NCBI RefSeq assembly: GCF_947494555.1
Contig: NZ_CANLVF010000004.1
Coordinates: 186,001 to 250,000 of the forward strand
Length of the DNA: 64,000 nt
Source of the DNA: an uncultured Roseibium sp.
Lineage (GTDB): Bacteria; Pseudomonadota; Alphaproteobacteria; Rhizobiales; Stappiaceae
Direction: 5' to 3'
A program made the position numbers and the translations under genes. How positions within the stretch are numbered: position 1 is the stretch's first letter; every line of letters starts with the position of its first letter. Positions 1-9,510 of the stretch are shown piece by piece. A model generated the notes under the pieces. That model was not told the DNA's origin, did not search any database, and saw only the letters and a program-made list of their open reading frames with translations.

Positions 1-131
1 TACCGTAAATGACGCCGTGACATTTTTTTTAAAATGTGATATAAGTGTTATATTGCAACTAAAAATGCTTTTGAAGTTGTAAAAAACCGAAGAAGTATGG
101 AAAGAATTACTTTAGGCAATGCAGAGCATCA

Positions 132-158
132 GCAGCGGCACTTGTGCCGCTGCTTTTG
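132..158 (+). terminator. Rho-independent terminator of an unseen upstream gene
   Basis: A perfect 10-bp inverted repeat (GCAGCGGCAC / GTGCCGCTGC) with a 2-nt loop is followed by a T-rich tract (TTTTGTTGTT). No coding region is visible in the AT-rich bases 1-131, so it probably ends a gene or small RNA that starts left of the window. It isolates the rplS transcription unit. Confidence 0.75.
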
Positions 159-159
159 T

Positions 160-499
160 TGTTAAAACTAACCATGTATTTGTTTGAAAAACTATTACAC
201 TTTCGGTCGGAAGATCCGGAGCATTTTCAAGCCGGTCACTGAGAGTGTTATCGACCAGCCGACCATCGATTGTGAATTCCCAAAAACCGCATGACAAAAA
301 CAGGTTTATGCTGTATACGCCCGCGGAAGCTGGGTGAAAAACGGGTCTGATTTGTCCAGATCCGGTCATCGACAGGCCGCACATGGTCCAAAAGCCGATG
401 AAACCAGCTTATATGCACCATGGCCCAAAGAAGGCGAATACGTTTTCCAGTTAAAGGGAAACGCTCTGGCCTCTTTGTAATTGAAAAGGGAAAAACGCC
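160..499 (+). other. Non-coding region holding the rplS promoter and long leader
   Basis: About 340 bases contain no convincing gene. They hold a sigma-70-like promoter at 291-319 and, after it, a transcribed leader of roughly 170 nt before rplS. In many proteobacteria trmD lies directly upstream of rplS; it is absent here. ORFs on either strand in this stretch are short, or antisense to rplS, and look spurious. Confidence 0.5.
291..319 (+). promoter_or_regulatory. Predicted sigma-70-type promoter of rplS
   Basis: A -35-like ATGACA (291-296) and a -10-like TATACG (314-319) are separated by exactly 17 nt, the optimal spacing. It lies downstream of the terminator at 132-158 and upstream of rplS, implying a 5' leader of about 170 nt. 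Confidence 0.5.
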
Positions 500-970
500 A
501 TGAACATTATCGAGCAGCTGAATGCTGAGGAAATGGCGAAAATCGAAGAAAAGCGCAAGCTTCCAGAATTTTCTCCAGGTGACACTGTCCGTGTCAACGT
601 GAAAGTCACCGAAGGTAACCGTACCCGTACACAGGCTTACGAGGGTGTCTGCATCGCCAGGTCCGGCGGCGGCATCAATGAGAGCTTCACGGTTCGCAAG
701 ATTTCTTACGGCGAAGGCGTTGAGCGTGTCTTCCCGATCTACTCCCCGATGCTGGAAGGCGTTGAAGTCGTTCGCCGCGGCAAAGTCCGCCGCGCGAAAC
801 TTTACTATCTGCGCGACCGTCGTGGTAAGTCCGCCCGCATCTCCGAAAACACCAACGTTCGCTCCAAGCGCCTCAATGAGGAAGCGCGTGCGGAAGCCAT
901 CGCCGTCAAGGCAGCAAAGGCTGAAGCCAAGAAGGCTGAGCAGGAAGCTGCCGAGAGCGCTGCAGAATAA
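500..970 (+). CDS. rplS: 50S ribosomal protein L19
   Basis: Structural protein of the large ribosomal subunit at the 30S-50S interface. The 156-residue product carries the family core ([13 protein letters not shown] near residue 24, then the [33 protein letters not shown] block and [15 protein letters not shown]). A Lys/Ala/Glu-rich C-terminal extension of about 40 residues is common in alphaproteobacterial L19. The start follows a purine-rich stretch (AAAAGGG) a few bases upstream. It appears monocistronic, with its own promoter at 291-319 and a terminator at 995-1022; trmD, a frequent upstream neighbour, is not present. Confidence 0.97.
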   Translation: MNIIEQLNAEEMAKIEEKRKLPEFSPGDTVRVNVKVTEGNRTRTQAYEGVCIARSGGGINESFTVRKISYGEGVERVFPIYSPMLEGVEVVRRGKVRRAKLYYLRDRRGKSARISENTNVRSKRLNEEARAEAIAVKAAKAEAKKAEQEAAESAAE

Positions 971-994
971 GCCGGCCGACAAGCTGAATTTTCG

Positions 995-1022
995 AAAGGC
1001 GGTCCAAGTGACCGCCTTTTTT
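995..1022 (+). terminator. Rho-independent terminator of rplS
   Basis: AAAGGCGGTC and GACCGCCTTT form a stem around loop CAAGT, followed by a run of six T. It lies 25 bases after the rplS stop codon. Confidence 0.85.
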
Positions 1023-1048
1023 GGTTCGTGCGGGTCAGTCAAGGTCAG

Positions 1049-1118
1049 TTGAATTCAGCTCAACCCCGCAATACTTGACGTTTTGGCGGAGCTGCGTCAT
1101 TCACTAGCCTGAATTCAA
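1049..1118. repeat. Widely spaced 10-bp inverted repeat upstream of leuC
   Basis: TTGAATTCAG (1049-1058) and CTGAATTCAA (1109-1118) are perfect reverse complements 50 nt apart, inside the leuC upstream region. They could be paired regulator sites or the base of an RNA structure. No leucine-rich leader peptide is visible between them and leuC. Confidence 0.35.
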
Positions 1119-1217
1119 AGGCACTGCTTGACGGCCTTTAACCGCCCAAAAGAATGACCCGGAAAAGCGCGCTCGGACGCAGGCGCAGCAGATCCGGTTG
1201 AAAACGAGGAGAGACCC

Positions 1218-2630
1218 ATGGCGAAGGCGCGCACGCTTTACGACAAAATCTGGGACGACCACGTCGTCGACATGCAGCCGGACGGTACCGGGTTGCTGTA
1301 TATCGACCGCCATCTCGTCCACGAGGTCACGAGCCCGCAGGCTTTTGAAGGGCTGCGGATGCACAGCCGCAAGGTTCGCAGTCCGGAAAAAACGCTTGCC
1401 GTCGTGGATCACAACGTTCCGACAACAGACAGGCGTCATGGCATCGACGATCCGGAATCCGCACTGCAGGTGGATACGCTTGCGAAAAATGCCGCCGAAT
1501 TCGGCGTCGAGTATTATTCCGAACTGGATATGCGACAGGGTGTCGTTCACATCGTCGGCCCGGAACAGGGTTTTACCCTGCCTGGCATGACAATCGTCTG
1601 CGGCGACAGCCACACGTCAACCCATGGCGCGTTCGGTTCCCTGGCCCACGGTATCGGTACCTCCGAGGTGGAACATGTTCTGGCAACCCAGACCCTGATC
1701 CAGAAAAAGGCCAAGAACATGCTGGTCAAGGTCAACGGCAACGTGCCGGACGGCGTGACAGCAAAGGACATCGTGCTCGCGATCATCGGCAAGATCGGAA
1801 CAGCTGGCGGCACAGGATACGTCATTGAATATGCCGGAGACGCGATCCGGTCCCTGTCCATGGAGGGGCGGATGACCGTGTGCAACATGTCCATCGAGGC
1901 AGGTGCACGTGCCGGTCTGATCGCGCCGGACGAAGCCACATTCGAATATGTGAAGGGCCGTCCCAAGGCACCGAAGGGTGAGGCCTGGGACATGGCGATG
2001 GCGTACTGGCACACACTGCACACGGATGCGGATGCCTATTTCGACAAGGTCGTCGAGCTCGACGCGGCAAATCTGCCACCAATCGTCTCTTGGGGATCCT
2101 CACCGGAAGACGTCGTTTCCGTTGAAGGATTTGTTCCGGATCCGGATGAGATCGATGACGAGAACCGTCGCGATTCCAAAAAACGCGCTCTTGACTACAT
2201 GGGATTGGAACCCGGCACGAAAATCACCGACATCAAGATCGATCGGGCGTTCATCGGGTCTTGCACCAATGGCCGTATCGAAGACCTGCGCGCCGCCGCT
2301 GCCGTTATCGGAAATCACAAAGTCGCACCGCATGTCGACGCCATGGTGGTGCCCGGGTCCGGGCTTGTGAAGGAACAGGCCGAAGAGGAAGGTCTTGATC
2401 TGATCTTCAAGGAGGCGGGCTTCGACTGGCGCGAACCGGGCTGTTCCATGTGCCTGGCGATGAATGCCGACAAACTGAAGCCGGGTGAGCGCTGCGCCTC
2501 GACCTCGAACCGGAATTTCGAGGGACGTCAAGGACATAAGGGCCGAACCCATCTGGTGTCACCGGCAATGGCGGCCGCTGCTGCGATTGCAGGGCATTTT
2601 GTCGACATTCGCGAGTGGACCGTGAATTGA
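1218..2630 (+). CDS. leuC: 3-isopropylmalate dehydratase large subunit
   Basis: Isomerises 2-isopropylmalate to 3-isopropylmalate in leucine biosynthesis, as a heterodimer with LeuD, using a [4Fe-4S] cluster. The 470-residue length is typical. The three expected cluster ligands are visible: Cys349 in [12 protein letters not shown] and Cys409/Cys412 in [11 protein letters not shown]. Other aconitase-family signatures include [12 protein letters not shown] (129-140). The ATG is preceded by GAGGAGAGACCC. leuD is not adjacent, as is usual in Hyphomicrobiales, where the two genes are separated. It is a single-gene unit ending in the terminator at 2666-2687. Confidence 0.97.
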   Translation: MAKARTLYDKIWDDHVVDMQPDGTGLLYIDRHLVHEVTSPQAFEGLRMHSRKVRSPEKTLAVVDHNVPTTDRRHGIDDPESALQVDTLAKNAAEFGVEYYSELDMRQGVVHIVGPEQGFTLPGMTIVCGDSHTSTHGAFGSLAHGIGTSEVEHVLATQTLIQKKAKNMLVKVNGNVPDGVTAKDIVLAIIGKIGTAGGTGYVIEYAGDAIRSLSMEGRMTVCNMSIEAGARAGLIAPDEATFEYVKGRPKAPKGEAWDMAMAYWHTLHTDADAYFDKVVELDAANLPPIVSWGSSPEDVVSVEGFVPDPDEIDDENRRDSKKRALDYMGLEPGTKITDIKIDRAFIGSCTNGRIEDLRAAAAVIGNHKVAPHVDAMVVPGSGLVKEQAEEEGLDLIFKEAGFDWREPGCSMCLAMNADKLKPGERCASTSNRNFEGRQGHKGRTHLVSPAMAAAAAIAGHFVDIREWTVN

Positions 2631-2665
2631 TTCGATTTCCCCCACCAGATGCAAATGACGATTGA

Positions 2666-2687
2666 GGGCGCCACGGGCGCCCTTTTT
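2666..2687 (+). terminator. Rho-independent terminator of leuC
   Basis: GGGCGC (2666-2671) pairs with GCGCCC (2677-2682) around a 5-nt loop and is followed by TTTTT. It lies about 35 bases after the leuC stop. Confidence 0.8.
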
Positions 2688-2818
2688 CTTTTCACGCGCA
2701 AAAACGTCATACCGGCGATGCTGTTTTGGATATTCGGCAAGCGATTCATGGATTTATGAAAAATGCCTTGCTGAAAAACACCTTTCAACACGCTGGGACA
2801 GAAATGATTTTAACGGGC

Positions 2819-2848
2819 TTCACAAGACTGTCACCTCGGCACTACAAT
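2819..2848 (+). promoter_or_regulatory. Predicted promoter of the HNH endonuclease gene
   Basis: TTCACA (2819-2824) and TACAAT (2843-2848), with an 18-nt spacer, resemble -35 and -10 boxes about 80 bases before the chosen GTG start at 2928. Confidence 0.4.
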
Positions 2849-2927
2849 ACTCCTGTCACAAAAGGACATGTTCCGCTGTCCGATTGACCGGACAACGGAC
2901 AATCAGAGAAGGTGTGAGGAGCGGAAG

Positions 2928-3485
2928 GTGACAATAGCGGTTTCGCCTGGAGCCCATCCTGCGTTGGTGCTCAATGCGGATTATCGGCCCTTGAGTTACT
3001 ACCCATTGTCCTTGTGGTCGTGGCAGGACACGATCAAGGCTGTGTTTCTCGATAGGGTAAACATCGTTGCAGAGTATGACGCGGCGGTTCGAAGTCCGAG
3101 CTTCGAGTTCCGATTACCGAGCGTCGTCTCGCTCAAGACATTTGTAAAACCCAGCCGATACCCCGCCTTCACCCGCTTCAACGTCTTCCTTCGCGACAAG
3201 TTTCAGTGCCAATATTGCGGCTCCAAGTCTGAACTGACCTTCGATCACCTCGTCCCGCGCTCAAAAGGTGGCCTGACCACTTGGGACAACGTTATCACCG
3301 CCTGCTCCCCCTGCAATCTGCGCAAATCAAACAAGTCCTGCAAGCAGCTGAACATGTGGCCAATGCACATGCCGTTCCAGCCGACAATCCAGGATCTTCA
3401 CAACAACGGCCGCGGGTTCCCGCCCAACTACCTGCATGAAAGCTGGATGGATTTTCTTTATTGGGATACGGAACTCGAGCCGTAA
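2928..3485 (+). CDS. HNH endonuclease family protein
   Basis: Predicted nuclease of the HNH fold, 185 residues from the GTG at 2928. That start has a strong GAGGAG ribosome site and gives the N terminus typical of this alphaproteobacterial family (PALVLNADYRPLSYYPLSLW region); an in-frame ATG at 2868 is less likely. The nuclease core is clear: zinc knuckle Cys94/Cys97 (CQYCG), catalytic Asp106-His107 in TFDHLVPRSKGG, Asn121, then Cys126/Cys129 and Asn130. The family is widespread and usually chromosomal; its biological role (DNA repair or defence) is not established here. Flanking genes are unrelated. Confidence 0.88.
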   Translation: MTIAVSPGAHPALVLNADYRPLSYYPLSLWSWQDTIKAVFLDRVNIVAEYDAAVRSPSFEFRLPSVVSLKTFVKPSRYPAFTRFNVFLRDKFQCQYCGSKSELTFDHLVPRSKGGLTTWDNVITACSPCNLRKSNKSCKQLNMWPMHMPFQPTIQDLHNNGRGFPPNYLHESWMDFLYWDTELEP

Positions 3486-3650
3486 CCAGAAATTCACTGT
3501 CGACATGTGGTCTAGCGATGAAGCATGTTACCAGCTTCAGGCATGTATTATTTATGCCTGTTAAGACTTCTTTTACTTCTTTTAAAAGGTTCATTTAAGA
3601 ATTTAGGTACTTTTCTGTAATAACTGTCTCTTGAGAGCTGTGAGGCAGTC

Positions 3651-5012
3651 ATGAAGAAACAACGTATTCAAATCATCCAGAACCTGGCACTGCGTTTCCG
3701 AGGCGACCGCGATGCAGCGGTTATCCCGCTTTTCGGCATCATGCTGATCATCATCATTGTGATGGCCGGAGCTGCCGTGGATGTTTCAAGGGTCGTCAAC
3801 GCGCGCGAAAAACTTTCTTATGCGCTTGACGCGGCGGCCCTTGCTGCAGCGACAGATCTGTCGACCCAGGAACTGACGAACGACGAGATCAAGGACGTCA
3901 TCACGGATTCCTTCAACGCGAACCTTGCTGACGCCGAGTTCCTTGACGAAGCAATTGAAAATCTCGCCTTTTCCGTCGATCCCGACAACGGTCTGATCAC
4001 CGTGAGTTCCACCGCCACGATGAACAACCTGTTCATCGATTTCGGCGGCTACGGCAAGACAGCGTTCGGTCCGGAAGCCTTCACTTTCGGCACCAACTCG
4101 CAGGTGACCTATTCCCGCTTTGACGTTGAAATGGCAATGGTGGTCGATGTGACCGGATCCATGGGCTGGGCACTCAACGATCTCAAGGATGCATCGGAAT
4201 CAGTAATCAATATCCTCATTCCGGATAGTTCAACGGAAAGCAAGGTCAAGATTTCACTCGTGCCCTACAGCGTCGGCGTCAACATGGATACATATGCATC
4301 CACCGCGACGGATGGTGTCAGCACTCGCTGCGTGACCGAGCGCTCGGGCGATGAACAATTCACCGACGCCAGCTACACAGTTGAGCCGGCAGGAGACGGA
4401 TCGGGAACGTATCGGAGCCAGGATTGCTCGGATTCTGTTCTTCAACCGCTGACGGACGACCGTGACACGCTCATGGACGCAATCGACGATCTTGAAACGG
4501 AAGGCTACACCGCCGCGCAGACCGGCATTGGCATCGGCTGGTACACGCTATCTCCAAACTGGAAGGATCTTTGGCCCGCCGAATCCCAACCAGCCGAATA
4601 TTCCAATACGGAAGTGCTGAAATTTGCGCTGATCATGACCGATGGTGCATTCAACACGTATTACGACAAAGAGACGCTCACCTACGCAGAATGCGACAGT
4701 TACTATATCGGTAGCCGAAAATACAAAGGCACGTGTCTCAGTGGAACGAATGACTACTGGATCGAGAAGCCCCAGGGTGGCTATTCGGGTCAGCCGTCGC
4801 AACGTGCCCTGTCGCTCTGCAGTGCCATGAAAAACGCAGGCATTACGATCTACACGGTCTATTTCGGAACTGCGACAAGTTCGAGCCAGGCCAGGGTGAT
4901 GGAAGAATGCGCCGACACTGGCAAGTACTATGTGGCAACGTCGTCGGACGACCTCATTGCCGCGTTCTCGAACATCGCCAAGAAAATTCAGCAGGTATAC
5001 CTGTCACAGTAA
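3651..5012 (+). CDS. TadG-like pilus/vWA-domain membrane protein
   Basis: A 453-residue protein with the TadE/TadG architecture. A cytoplasmic basic N terminus is followed by a hydrophobic segment (about 22-44) containing the Tad-type core, then VDVSRVVNAREKLSYALDAA, a helix shared with pilin-like TadE/TadG. A von Willebrand A domain starts near residue 158, with an MIDAS-like DVTGSMG motif. This suggests an exported, metal-dependent adhesion or assembly protein associated with Flp-type pili. No other tad/cpa gene is in the window, so it is an orphan; many alphaproteobacteria have several such copies. The start follows GTGAGGCAG. Confidence 0.82.
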   Translation: MKKQRIQIIQNLALRFRGDRDAAVIPLFGIMLIIIIVMAGAAVDVSRVVNAREKLSYALDAAALAAATDLSTQELTNDEIKDVITDSFNANLADAEFLDEAIENLAFSVDPDNGLITVSSTATMNNLFIDFGGYGKTAFGPEAFTFGTNSQVTYSRFDVEMAMVVDVTGSMGWALNDLKDASESVINILIPDSSTESKVKISLVPYSVGVNMDTYASTATDGVSTRCVTERSGDEQFTDASYTVEPAGDGSGTYRSQDCSDSVLQPLTDDRDTLMDAIDDLETEGYTAAQTGIGIGWYTLSPNWKDLWPAESQPAEYSNTEVLKFALIMTDGAFNTYYDKETLTYAECDSYYIGSRKYKGTCLSGTNDYWIEKPQGGYSGQPSQRALSLCSAMKNAGITIYTVYFGTATSSSQARVMEECADTGKYYVATSSDDLIAAFSNIAKKIQQVYLSQ

Positions 5013-5030
5013 GTGATGAGATCAAACGCA

Positions 5031-5059
5031 AAAAAAGCCCGCCATCAGGCGGGCTTTTT
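5031..5059. terminator. Bidirectional terminator between the TadG-like gene and acs
   Basis: GCCCGCC (5037-5043) and GGCGGGC (5048-5054) form a stem with loop ATCA. It is flanked by six A on the left and five T on the right, so it can terminate transcripts from both convergent genes. Confidence 0.9.
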
Positions 5060-5074
5060 CGTTTCTGACCGGTC

Positions 5075-7012
5075 TCAGTCCCGGTTCTGCCTGTTGTCGA
5101 TCAGATCGTCGACAACAGTCGGGTCCGCAAGCGTCGAGGTATCCCCAAGGCTTTCGAAGCTGTCTTCGGCGATCTTGCGCAAGATCCGGCGCATGATCTT
5201 GCCGGAACGCGTTTTCGGCAGGCCGGGTGCGAACTGGATCAGGTCCGGCGAGGCGATCGGACCGATTTCCGTCCGCACGTGTTTGACCAGCTCCTTTTTC
5301 AGCTCGTCTGTCGGCTCTTCGCCTTCCATCAGCGTTACATAGGCATAGATGCCCTGCCCCTTTATGTCGTGCGGATATCCGACAACCGCGGCTTCGGATA
5401 CCTGCGGATGGGCCACAAGCGCGCTTTCAACCTCTGCCGTACCCATCCGGTGTCCGGACACATTGATCACGTCATCCACGCGGCCCGTGATCCAGTAATA
5501 GCCGTCCTCGTCCCGCCGGCAGCCGTCGCCAGTGAAATAAAGACCCTTGTAGGTCGCGAAGTAAGTCTGCACGAACCGCTCGTGGTCGCCATAGACCGTG
5601 CGCATCTGGCCAGGCCAGCTGTCCTTGATGACCAGGTTGCCTTCGGTCGCGCCTTCAAGGAACTTGCCTTCGGCATCGACGACGGCGGGCTGAATGCCAA
5701 AGAACGGCCGTGTCGCGGAGCCGGGCTTCAGGTCGGTTGCGCCTGGCAACGGTGTGATCAGGATGCCACCGGTTTCCGTTTGCCACCAGGTGTCCACGAT
5801 CGGACAACGACCCTCGCCAACAACGTTGTAATACCAGGTCCAGGCCTCCGGGTTGATCGGCTCGCCGACCGACCCGAGCAACCGCAATGATTTTCTGGAC
5901 GTGGCGGTAACGTGTTCGTCGCCTGCCCCCATAAGGGCGCGAATGGCGGTGGGCGCGGTATAGAAGATGTTGACGTTGTGCTTGTCGCATACATCCCAGA
6001 ACCGGCCAGGACCGGGATAGGTCGGAACACCTTCGAACATGAGCGTTGTCGCGCCATTGGCGAGCGGCCCGTAGACGATGTAGCTGTGCCCCGTAACCCA
6101 GCCGACATCCGCCGTGCACCAGTAGATATCGCCTTCATGATAGTCGAAGACATATTCATGGGTCATCGAAGCATAGACGAGATAGCCGCCTGTGGTATGC
6201 ATCACGCCCTTGGGTTTGCCCGTGGACCCGGACGTATAAAGAATGAAGAGCGGATCCTCGGCATTCATCTCCGTCGGTTCGCACTGATCGGACACCCTGC
6301 CAGCCTCTTCGTGGTACCAGACATCGCGCCCATCCTGCATTGCGATCTCACCACCGGTGCGCCTGACCACGATAACGCTGTTCACCGGCGCTTTTTCCGC
6401 AGCCTTGTCGACATTTGCCTTCAGCGGAACCTTGCGGCCGCCGCGCAGTCCTTCATCCGCGGTGATGACGCAATCGGATTTGCAATCCTCGATGCGCTGG
6501 GCGAGGCTGTCGGGAGAAAATCCACCAAAAACAATGGAATGAACCGCCCCTATCCGCGCACATGCCAACATTGCGTATGCAGCTTCCGGGATCATGGGAA
6601 GATAGATCGTGACGCGATCGCCCTTCTTGACACCCTGGCCGTGAAGCACATTGGCGAACCTGTTCACTTCTTTGGAAAGTTCGTTGTAGTTGATGATCTT
6701 GTGTTCGTTCGGGTCGTCCCCTTCCCAGATGATCGCCGGCTGATCGCCGCGTTTCTCCAGGTGCCGGTCCACGCAGTTGGCTGAGACGTTGAGCGTGCCG
6801 TCCTCATACCATTTGATCGAGACACTGTGGTAGTCGTAGGAGGTGTTCTTGACCTTGGTGTAGGGCTTGATCCAGTCGAGGCGCTTGCCGTGTTCGCCCC
6901 AAAACGCGTCCGGATCTTCGACGGAGCGCTGGTACATTTCCAGATACTTGGCGTTGTCTACATGTGCACGCGCGGCGACGTCCGCGGGAACGGGGAATAC
7001 AGACTCAGACAT
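5075..7012 (-). CDS. acs: Acetyl-CoA synthetase (acetate-CoA ligase)
   Basis: Converts acetate, ATP and CoA to acetyl-CoA through acetyl-AMP. The start is set at 7012 ([17 protein letters not shown], 645 residues), because a GGGAGG ribosome site lies 8 bases upstream; the open frame extends 19 codons further without support. Visible signatures are the adenylation P-loop [11 protein letters not shown], the [10 protein letters not shown] motif, [17 protein letters not shown], and the C-terminal catalytic lysine region [11 protein letters not shown], the usual target of regulatory acetylation. It is monocistronic, convergent with the TadG-like gene and sharing its terminator. Confidence 0.97.
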   Translation of the reverse strand: MSESVFPVPADVAARAHVDNAKYLEMYQRSVEDPDAFWGEHGKRLDWIKPYTKVKNTSYDYHSVSIKWYEDGTLNVSANCVDRHLEKRGDQPAIIWEGDDPNEHKIINYNELSKEVNRFANVLHGQGVKKGDRVTIYLPMIPEAAYAMLACARIGAVHSIVFGGFSPDSLAQRIEDCKSDCVITADEGLRGGRKVPLKANVDKAAEKAPVNSVIVVRRTGGEIAMQDGRDVWYHEEAGRVSDQCEPTEMNAEDPLFILYTSGSTGKPKGVMHTTGGYLVYASMTHEYVFDYHEGDIYWCTADVGWVTGHSYIVYGPLANGATTLMFEGVPTYPGPGRFWDVCDKHNVNIFYTAPTAIRALMGAGDEHVTATSRKSLRLLGSVGEPINPEAWTWYYNVVGEGRCPIVDTWWQTETGGILITPLPGATDLKPGSATRPFFGIQPAVVDAEGKFLEGATEGNLVIKDSWPGQMRTVYGDHERFVQTYFATYKGLYFTGDGCRRDEDGYYWITGRVDDVINVSGHRMGTAEVESALVAHPQVSEAAVVGYPHDIKGQGIYAYVTLMEGEEPTDELKKELVKHVRTEIGPIASPDLIQFAPGLPKTRSGKIMRRILRKIAEDSFESLGDTSTLADPTVVDDLIDNRQNRD

Positions 7013-7210
7013 TTGAAAACCTCCCGAAACCATATTGGCCGACGGGGTTGCCACATCCTCACCCCCCACCGGCTTGTTTGCTGCGGGCCATTATGCTGAT
7101 GACCCCATAGGGCGTCCAGAACCAAACTTTAGTCCTTTAGTCGCCGAGTCCTTGGTCTAATGCGTTCAAATACGTAGTGAATTAGGCTTAAGCCGTCAGA
7201 CCAATGACCC

Positions 7211-7612
7211 TTATGAAGCGAACCAGCCGATCACGATCGCCTGTGCGACAAGAACGCCAAGCCAGTGTCCGCCGTCGATAACCGTCAGGCTCCAGGGCCG
7301 GCCCTGAAAGCGGTGGTTGATGATCTGTGTCGTCATGACGATGCCAACCCAGATCATAAGCGCCGATATGATCCCTGTGCGAATTGACGTTTCGCCGGTG
7401 TGATAAATGATGCCTGCGAAGACGAAGGCCATCACCAGTTGGCAGGCAAACGTAATGCCGAGCGTGACCGGATCCGGCTTTGTCTGGTCTTCCGTCAGGC
7501 TGGCGGCTTTCATCCAGGCCTTACCGAGGACACCGTACCAGATCGATCCGAAAATGAAGGAAGCAACAGCAGCTGCTGCCACTGCGATGAGATTTACGCC
7601 GTCAAACATCAT
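7211..7612 (-). CDS. DUF1761 family membrane protein downstream of ureG
   Basis: A 133-residue integral membrane protein with about four hydrophobic helices and the family-like FIFGSIWYGVLGKAWMKAA near the N terminus. The tandem ATGs at 7612 and 7609 follow a good GGAGGGCGG site; the longer open frame to 7669 looks spurious. It lies 86 bases downstream of ureG on the same strand and could be the last gene of the urease operon, but the gap leaves room for its own promoter. The family has no known function. A role in urea or ammonium handling would be guilt by association only. Confidence 0.75.
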   Translation of the reverse strand: MMFDGVNLIAVAAAAVASFIFGSIWYGVLGKAWMKAASLTEDQTKPDPVTLGITFACQLVMAFVFAGIIYHTGETSIRTGIISALMIWVGIVMTTQIINHRFQGRPWSLTVIDGGHWLGVLVAQAIVIGWFAS

Positions 7613-7698
7613 GGGTCCGCCCTCCGCATTTTTACGGTGTAGGTTGGAAGCAAACGGATGAAAGATCAAGCTTGTGGTTGTGCCAAGGCAGGTTCAAG

Positions 7699-8325
7699 TC
7701 AACCCGCCCGGATTTCAAGTCCGCCTTTTTCGACGATGAACTCGACAACCGGAGCCAGCCCGTCTCCCGCCTTGGTGTTTGCAAAGACAAACGGCCGGTT
7801 CTTGCGCATCTTCCTGGCATCGCGATCCATCACGCCAAGGTCTGCACCGACATAGGGTGCGAGATCGGTCTTGTTGATGACCAGGAGATCGGAACGGGTA
7901 ATGCCCGGCCCGCCTTTGCGGGGAATTTCCTCTCCCGCGGCAACGTCGATGACATAGATTGTCAGGTCGGCGAGTTCCGGCGAGAAGGTTGCCGCGAGAT
8001 TGTCGCCGCCCGATTCAATCAGGATCAGATCGAGATCCGGAATGGAGTTCGTGAGATCCTCGACAGCAGCAAGGTTGATCGAGGCATCTTCCCGTATCGC
8101 GGTGTGTGGGCAACCGCCTGTTTCCACGCCGCGGATGCGTTCGCTCGAAAGCGCCTGCGAGCGCACCAGGGCCTCGGCATCTTCGCTTGTGTAGATGTCG
8201 TTGGTGATTACAGCCAGCGAATAGCTGTCGCGCATTGCCTTGCAAAGCCGATCGGTCAGCGTTGTCTTTCCGGCACCGACGGGTCCGCCAATACCGACGC
8301 GCAGGGGGCCGTTTTGAGAGTTCAT
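7699..8325 (-). CDS. ureG: Urease accessory GTPase UreG
   Basis: SIMIBI-class GTPase that delivers nickel to apo-urease together with UreD, UreF and UreE. The 208-residue length is normal. The P-loop [10 protein letters not shown] is at residues 13-22, the conserved nickel-binding CPH motif is in [12 protein letters not shown] (near residue 70), ESGGDNL is switch II-like, and NKTD is the guanine-specificity motif. Its ATG overlaps the ureF stop by four bases (ATGA), implying translational coupling. Confidence 0.97.
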   Translation of the reverse strand: MNSQNGPLRVGIGGPVGAGKTTLTDRLCKAMRDSYSLAVITNDIYTSEDAEALVRSQALSSERIRGVETGGCPHTAIREDASINLAAVEDLTNSIPDLDLILIESGGDNLAATFSPELADLTIYVIDVAAGEEIPRKGGPGITRSDLLVINKTDLAPYVGADLGVMDRDARKMRKNRPFVFANTKAGDGLAPVVEFIVEKGGLEIRAG

Positions 8326-9032
8326 GAACGAAAGAGCCTCGAATACTGAGTTTCATGTGCCATGGAGGCGATATCCGCCAGAAAAGTCGTGCTGCCCAGG
8401 TCGTCAATCCCGGATGACAGCGCATCTTCGGTGACTTTGGAAATCACCGGTTCCAGTTTCGCCAGCACACTTTGACCGTCATTCTGTCCAAGAGGTACCG
8501 TGCGGATTGCAGCGGAAACGATATTGGCGGAAAAGGCCTGCAGATAGGCCACCAAGGCAGCCCGCGTTGGAATATCATGAGCCGAACAGACCAGACCGAC
8601 CGAAACAGGATAGGGCCAGGCATCTCTATCGGCGCCCGCCAATTCCTTGAAGAGCACCGCCGCCGCGCCGTCTTGTGGTTGCCAGCTCATTTCGACGGCG
8701 CGCATGAAGGCGGTTCCCTGCGCGCTGGCCTCAAGATAACGTTCGCCTGACGGCTGCAGAGCGAGGCCGAGCTCTCGCAGGTCTTCGACTGTCTGCCGAT
8801 CTCCACTGCGGGCTGCGTTGCAGGTTTCGCTCAACAGGATGGCATCCGTTCGCCCTGCGCCTTGGCGGAGGATATCCTGCAACCAGGCCTCAAGCTCGAC
8901 CGAATTGGTGATATCACCCTGCTCAACGACCTGTTCCAGGCCATGGCTATAGGTGAAGGCGCCAATCGGGAACGCGGGCGAGAGAAAGGTGAGCAGCCGG
9001 TAGAGAGCGGCAGGGTTCATAGGATCAGTCAT
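8322..9032 (-). CDS. ureF: Urease accessory protein UreF
   Basis: All-helical chaperone that bridges UreD-urease and UreG during nickel insertion. The likely start is 9032 ([14 protein letters not shown], 236 residues); an alternative ATG lies at 9020. The open frame to 9095 reads antisense through the His-rich end of ureE and is not credible as coding. The family motif [18 protein letters not shown] is near the N terminus. It overlaps the end of ureE by 8 bases and ureG by 4, so ureE-F-G is tightly coupled. Confidence 0.94.
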   Translation of the reverse strand: MTDPMNPAALYRLLTFLSPAFPIGAFTYSHGLEQVVEQGDITNSVELEAWLQDILRQGAGRTDAILLSETCNAARSGDRQTVEDLRELGLALQPSGERYLEASAQGTAFMRAVEMSWQPQDGAAAVLFKELAGADRDAWPYPVSVGLVCSAHDIPTRAALVAYLQAFSANIVSAAIRTVPLGQNDGQSVLAKLEPVISKVTEDALSSGIDDLGSTTFLADIASMAHETQYSRLFRS

Positions 9033-9510
9033 GGCTGTGACCGTGGGAGTGGTGCCCGTGATCGTGGCCATGAGTTTGTCCGTGACCATAAGCACCCCCT
9101 TCAGGGTCGAAAGGTGCGGATATCGGGGTCAGGCGTCCGCCGAGCTTGGCGACCATGTCCTCAATAACGTGATCCCTCCGAATTCGGAGCGTTTTGTCCG
9201 CCAGCTGGGTCGGGAGATGGCGATTTCCCAGATGCCAGGCAATCCGGACAAGATGCGCCGTGTTGTCGGCTTCGATTTCCACCAGATCTTCTGCTTCAGC
9301 CAGGACCTCGACAATTTTTCCGTCTTCCAGCTCGAGCCCGTCACCGTGATGCAAATGTATGGCGTTCGGCTGATCCAAAAGGAAAGTCAGACCACCTGCC
9401 CCGGTGAGCACAGCGCGTCTGCGATACCGGTCTTCCCGATCCAACGTTATGCGGTCGGCCGGTTCGCCGGTCCAGGTTTTTGCCGCGTGAATGGTTCGGA
9501 CACGGATCAT
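9025..9510 (-). CDS. ureE: Urease accessory nickel metallochaperone UreE
   Basis: Nickel carrier for urease maturation, 161 residues. The N-terminal peptide-binding domain and the central ferredoxin-like metal-binding domain (AWHLGNRHLPTQ) are followed by a His-rich C terminus with about nine histidines ([19 protein letters not shown]), typical of nickel-storing UreE. Its ATG shares one base with the stop of the preceding glutathione S-transferase gene (TAATG), strong evidence that both are on one mRNA and coupled. Confidence 0.96.
   Translation of the reverse strand: MIRVRTIHAAKTWTGEPADRITLDREDRYRRRAVLTGAGGLTFLLDQPNAIHLHHGDGLELEDGKIVEVLAEAEDLVEIEADNTAHLVRIAWHLGNRHLPTQLADKTLRIRRDHVIEDMVAKLGGRLTPISAPFDPEGGAYGHGQTHGHDHGHHSHGHSHD

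Noticed and set aside
248..1042. 264-residue minus-strand ORF overlapping rplS
   Set aside because: It is antisense to the clearly coding rplS, has no family resemblance and is typical of GC-rich antisense frames.
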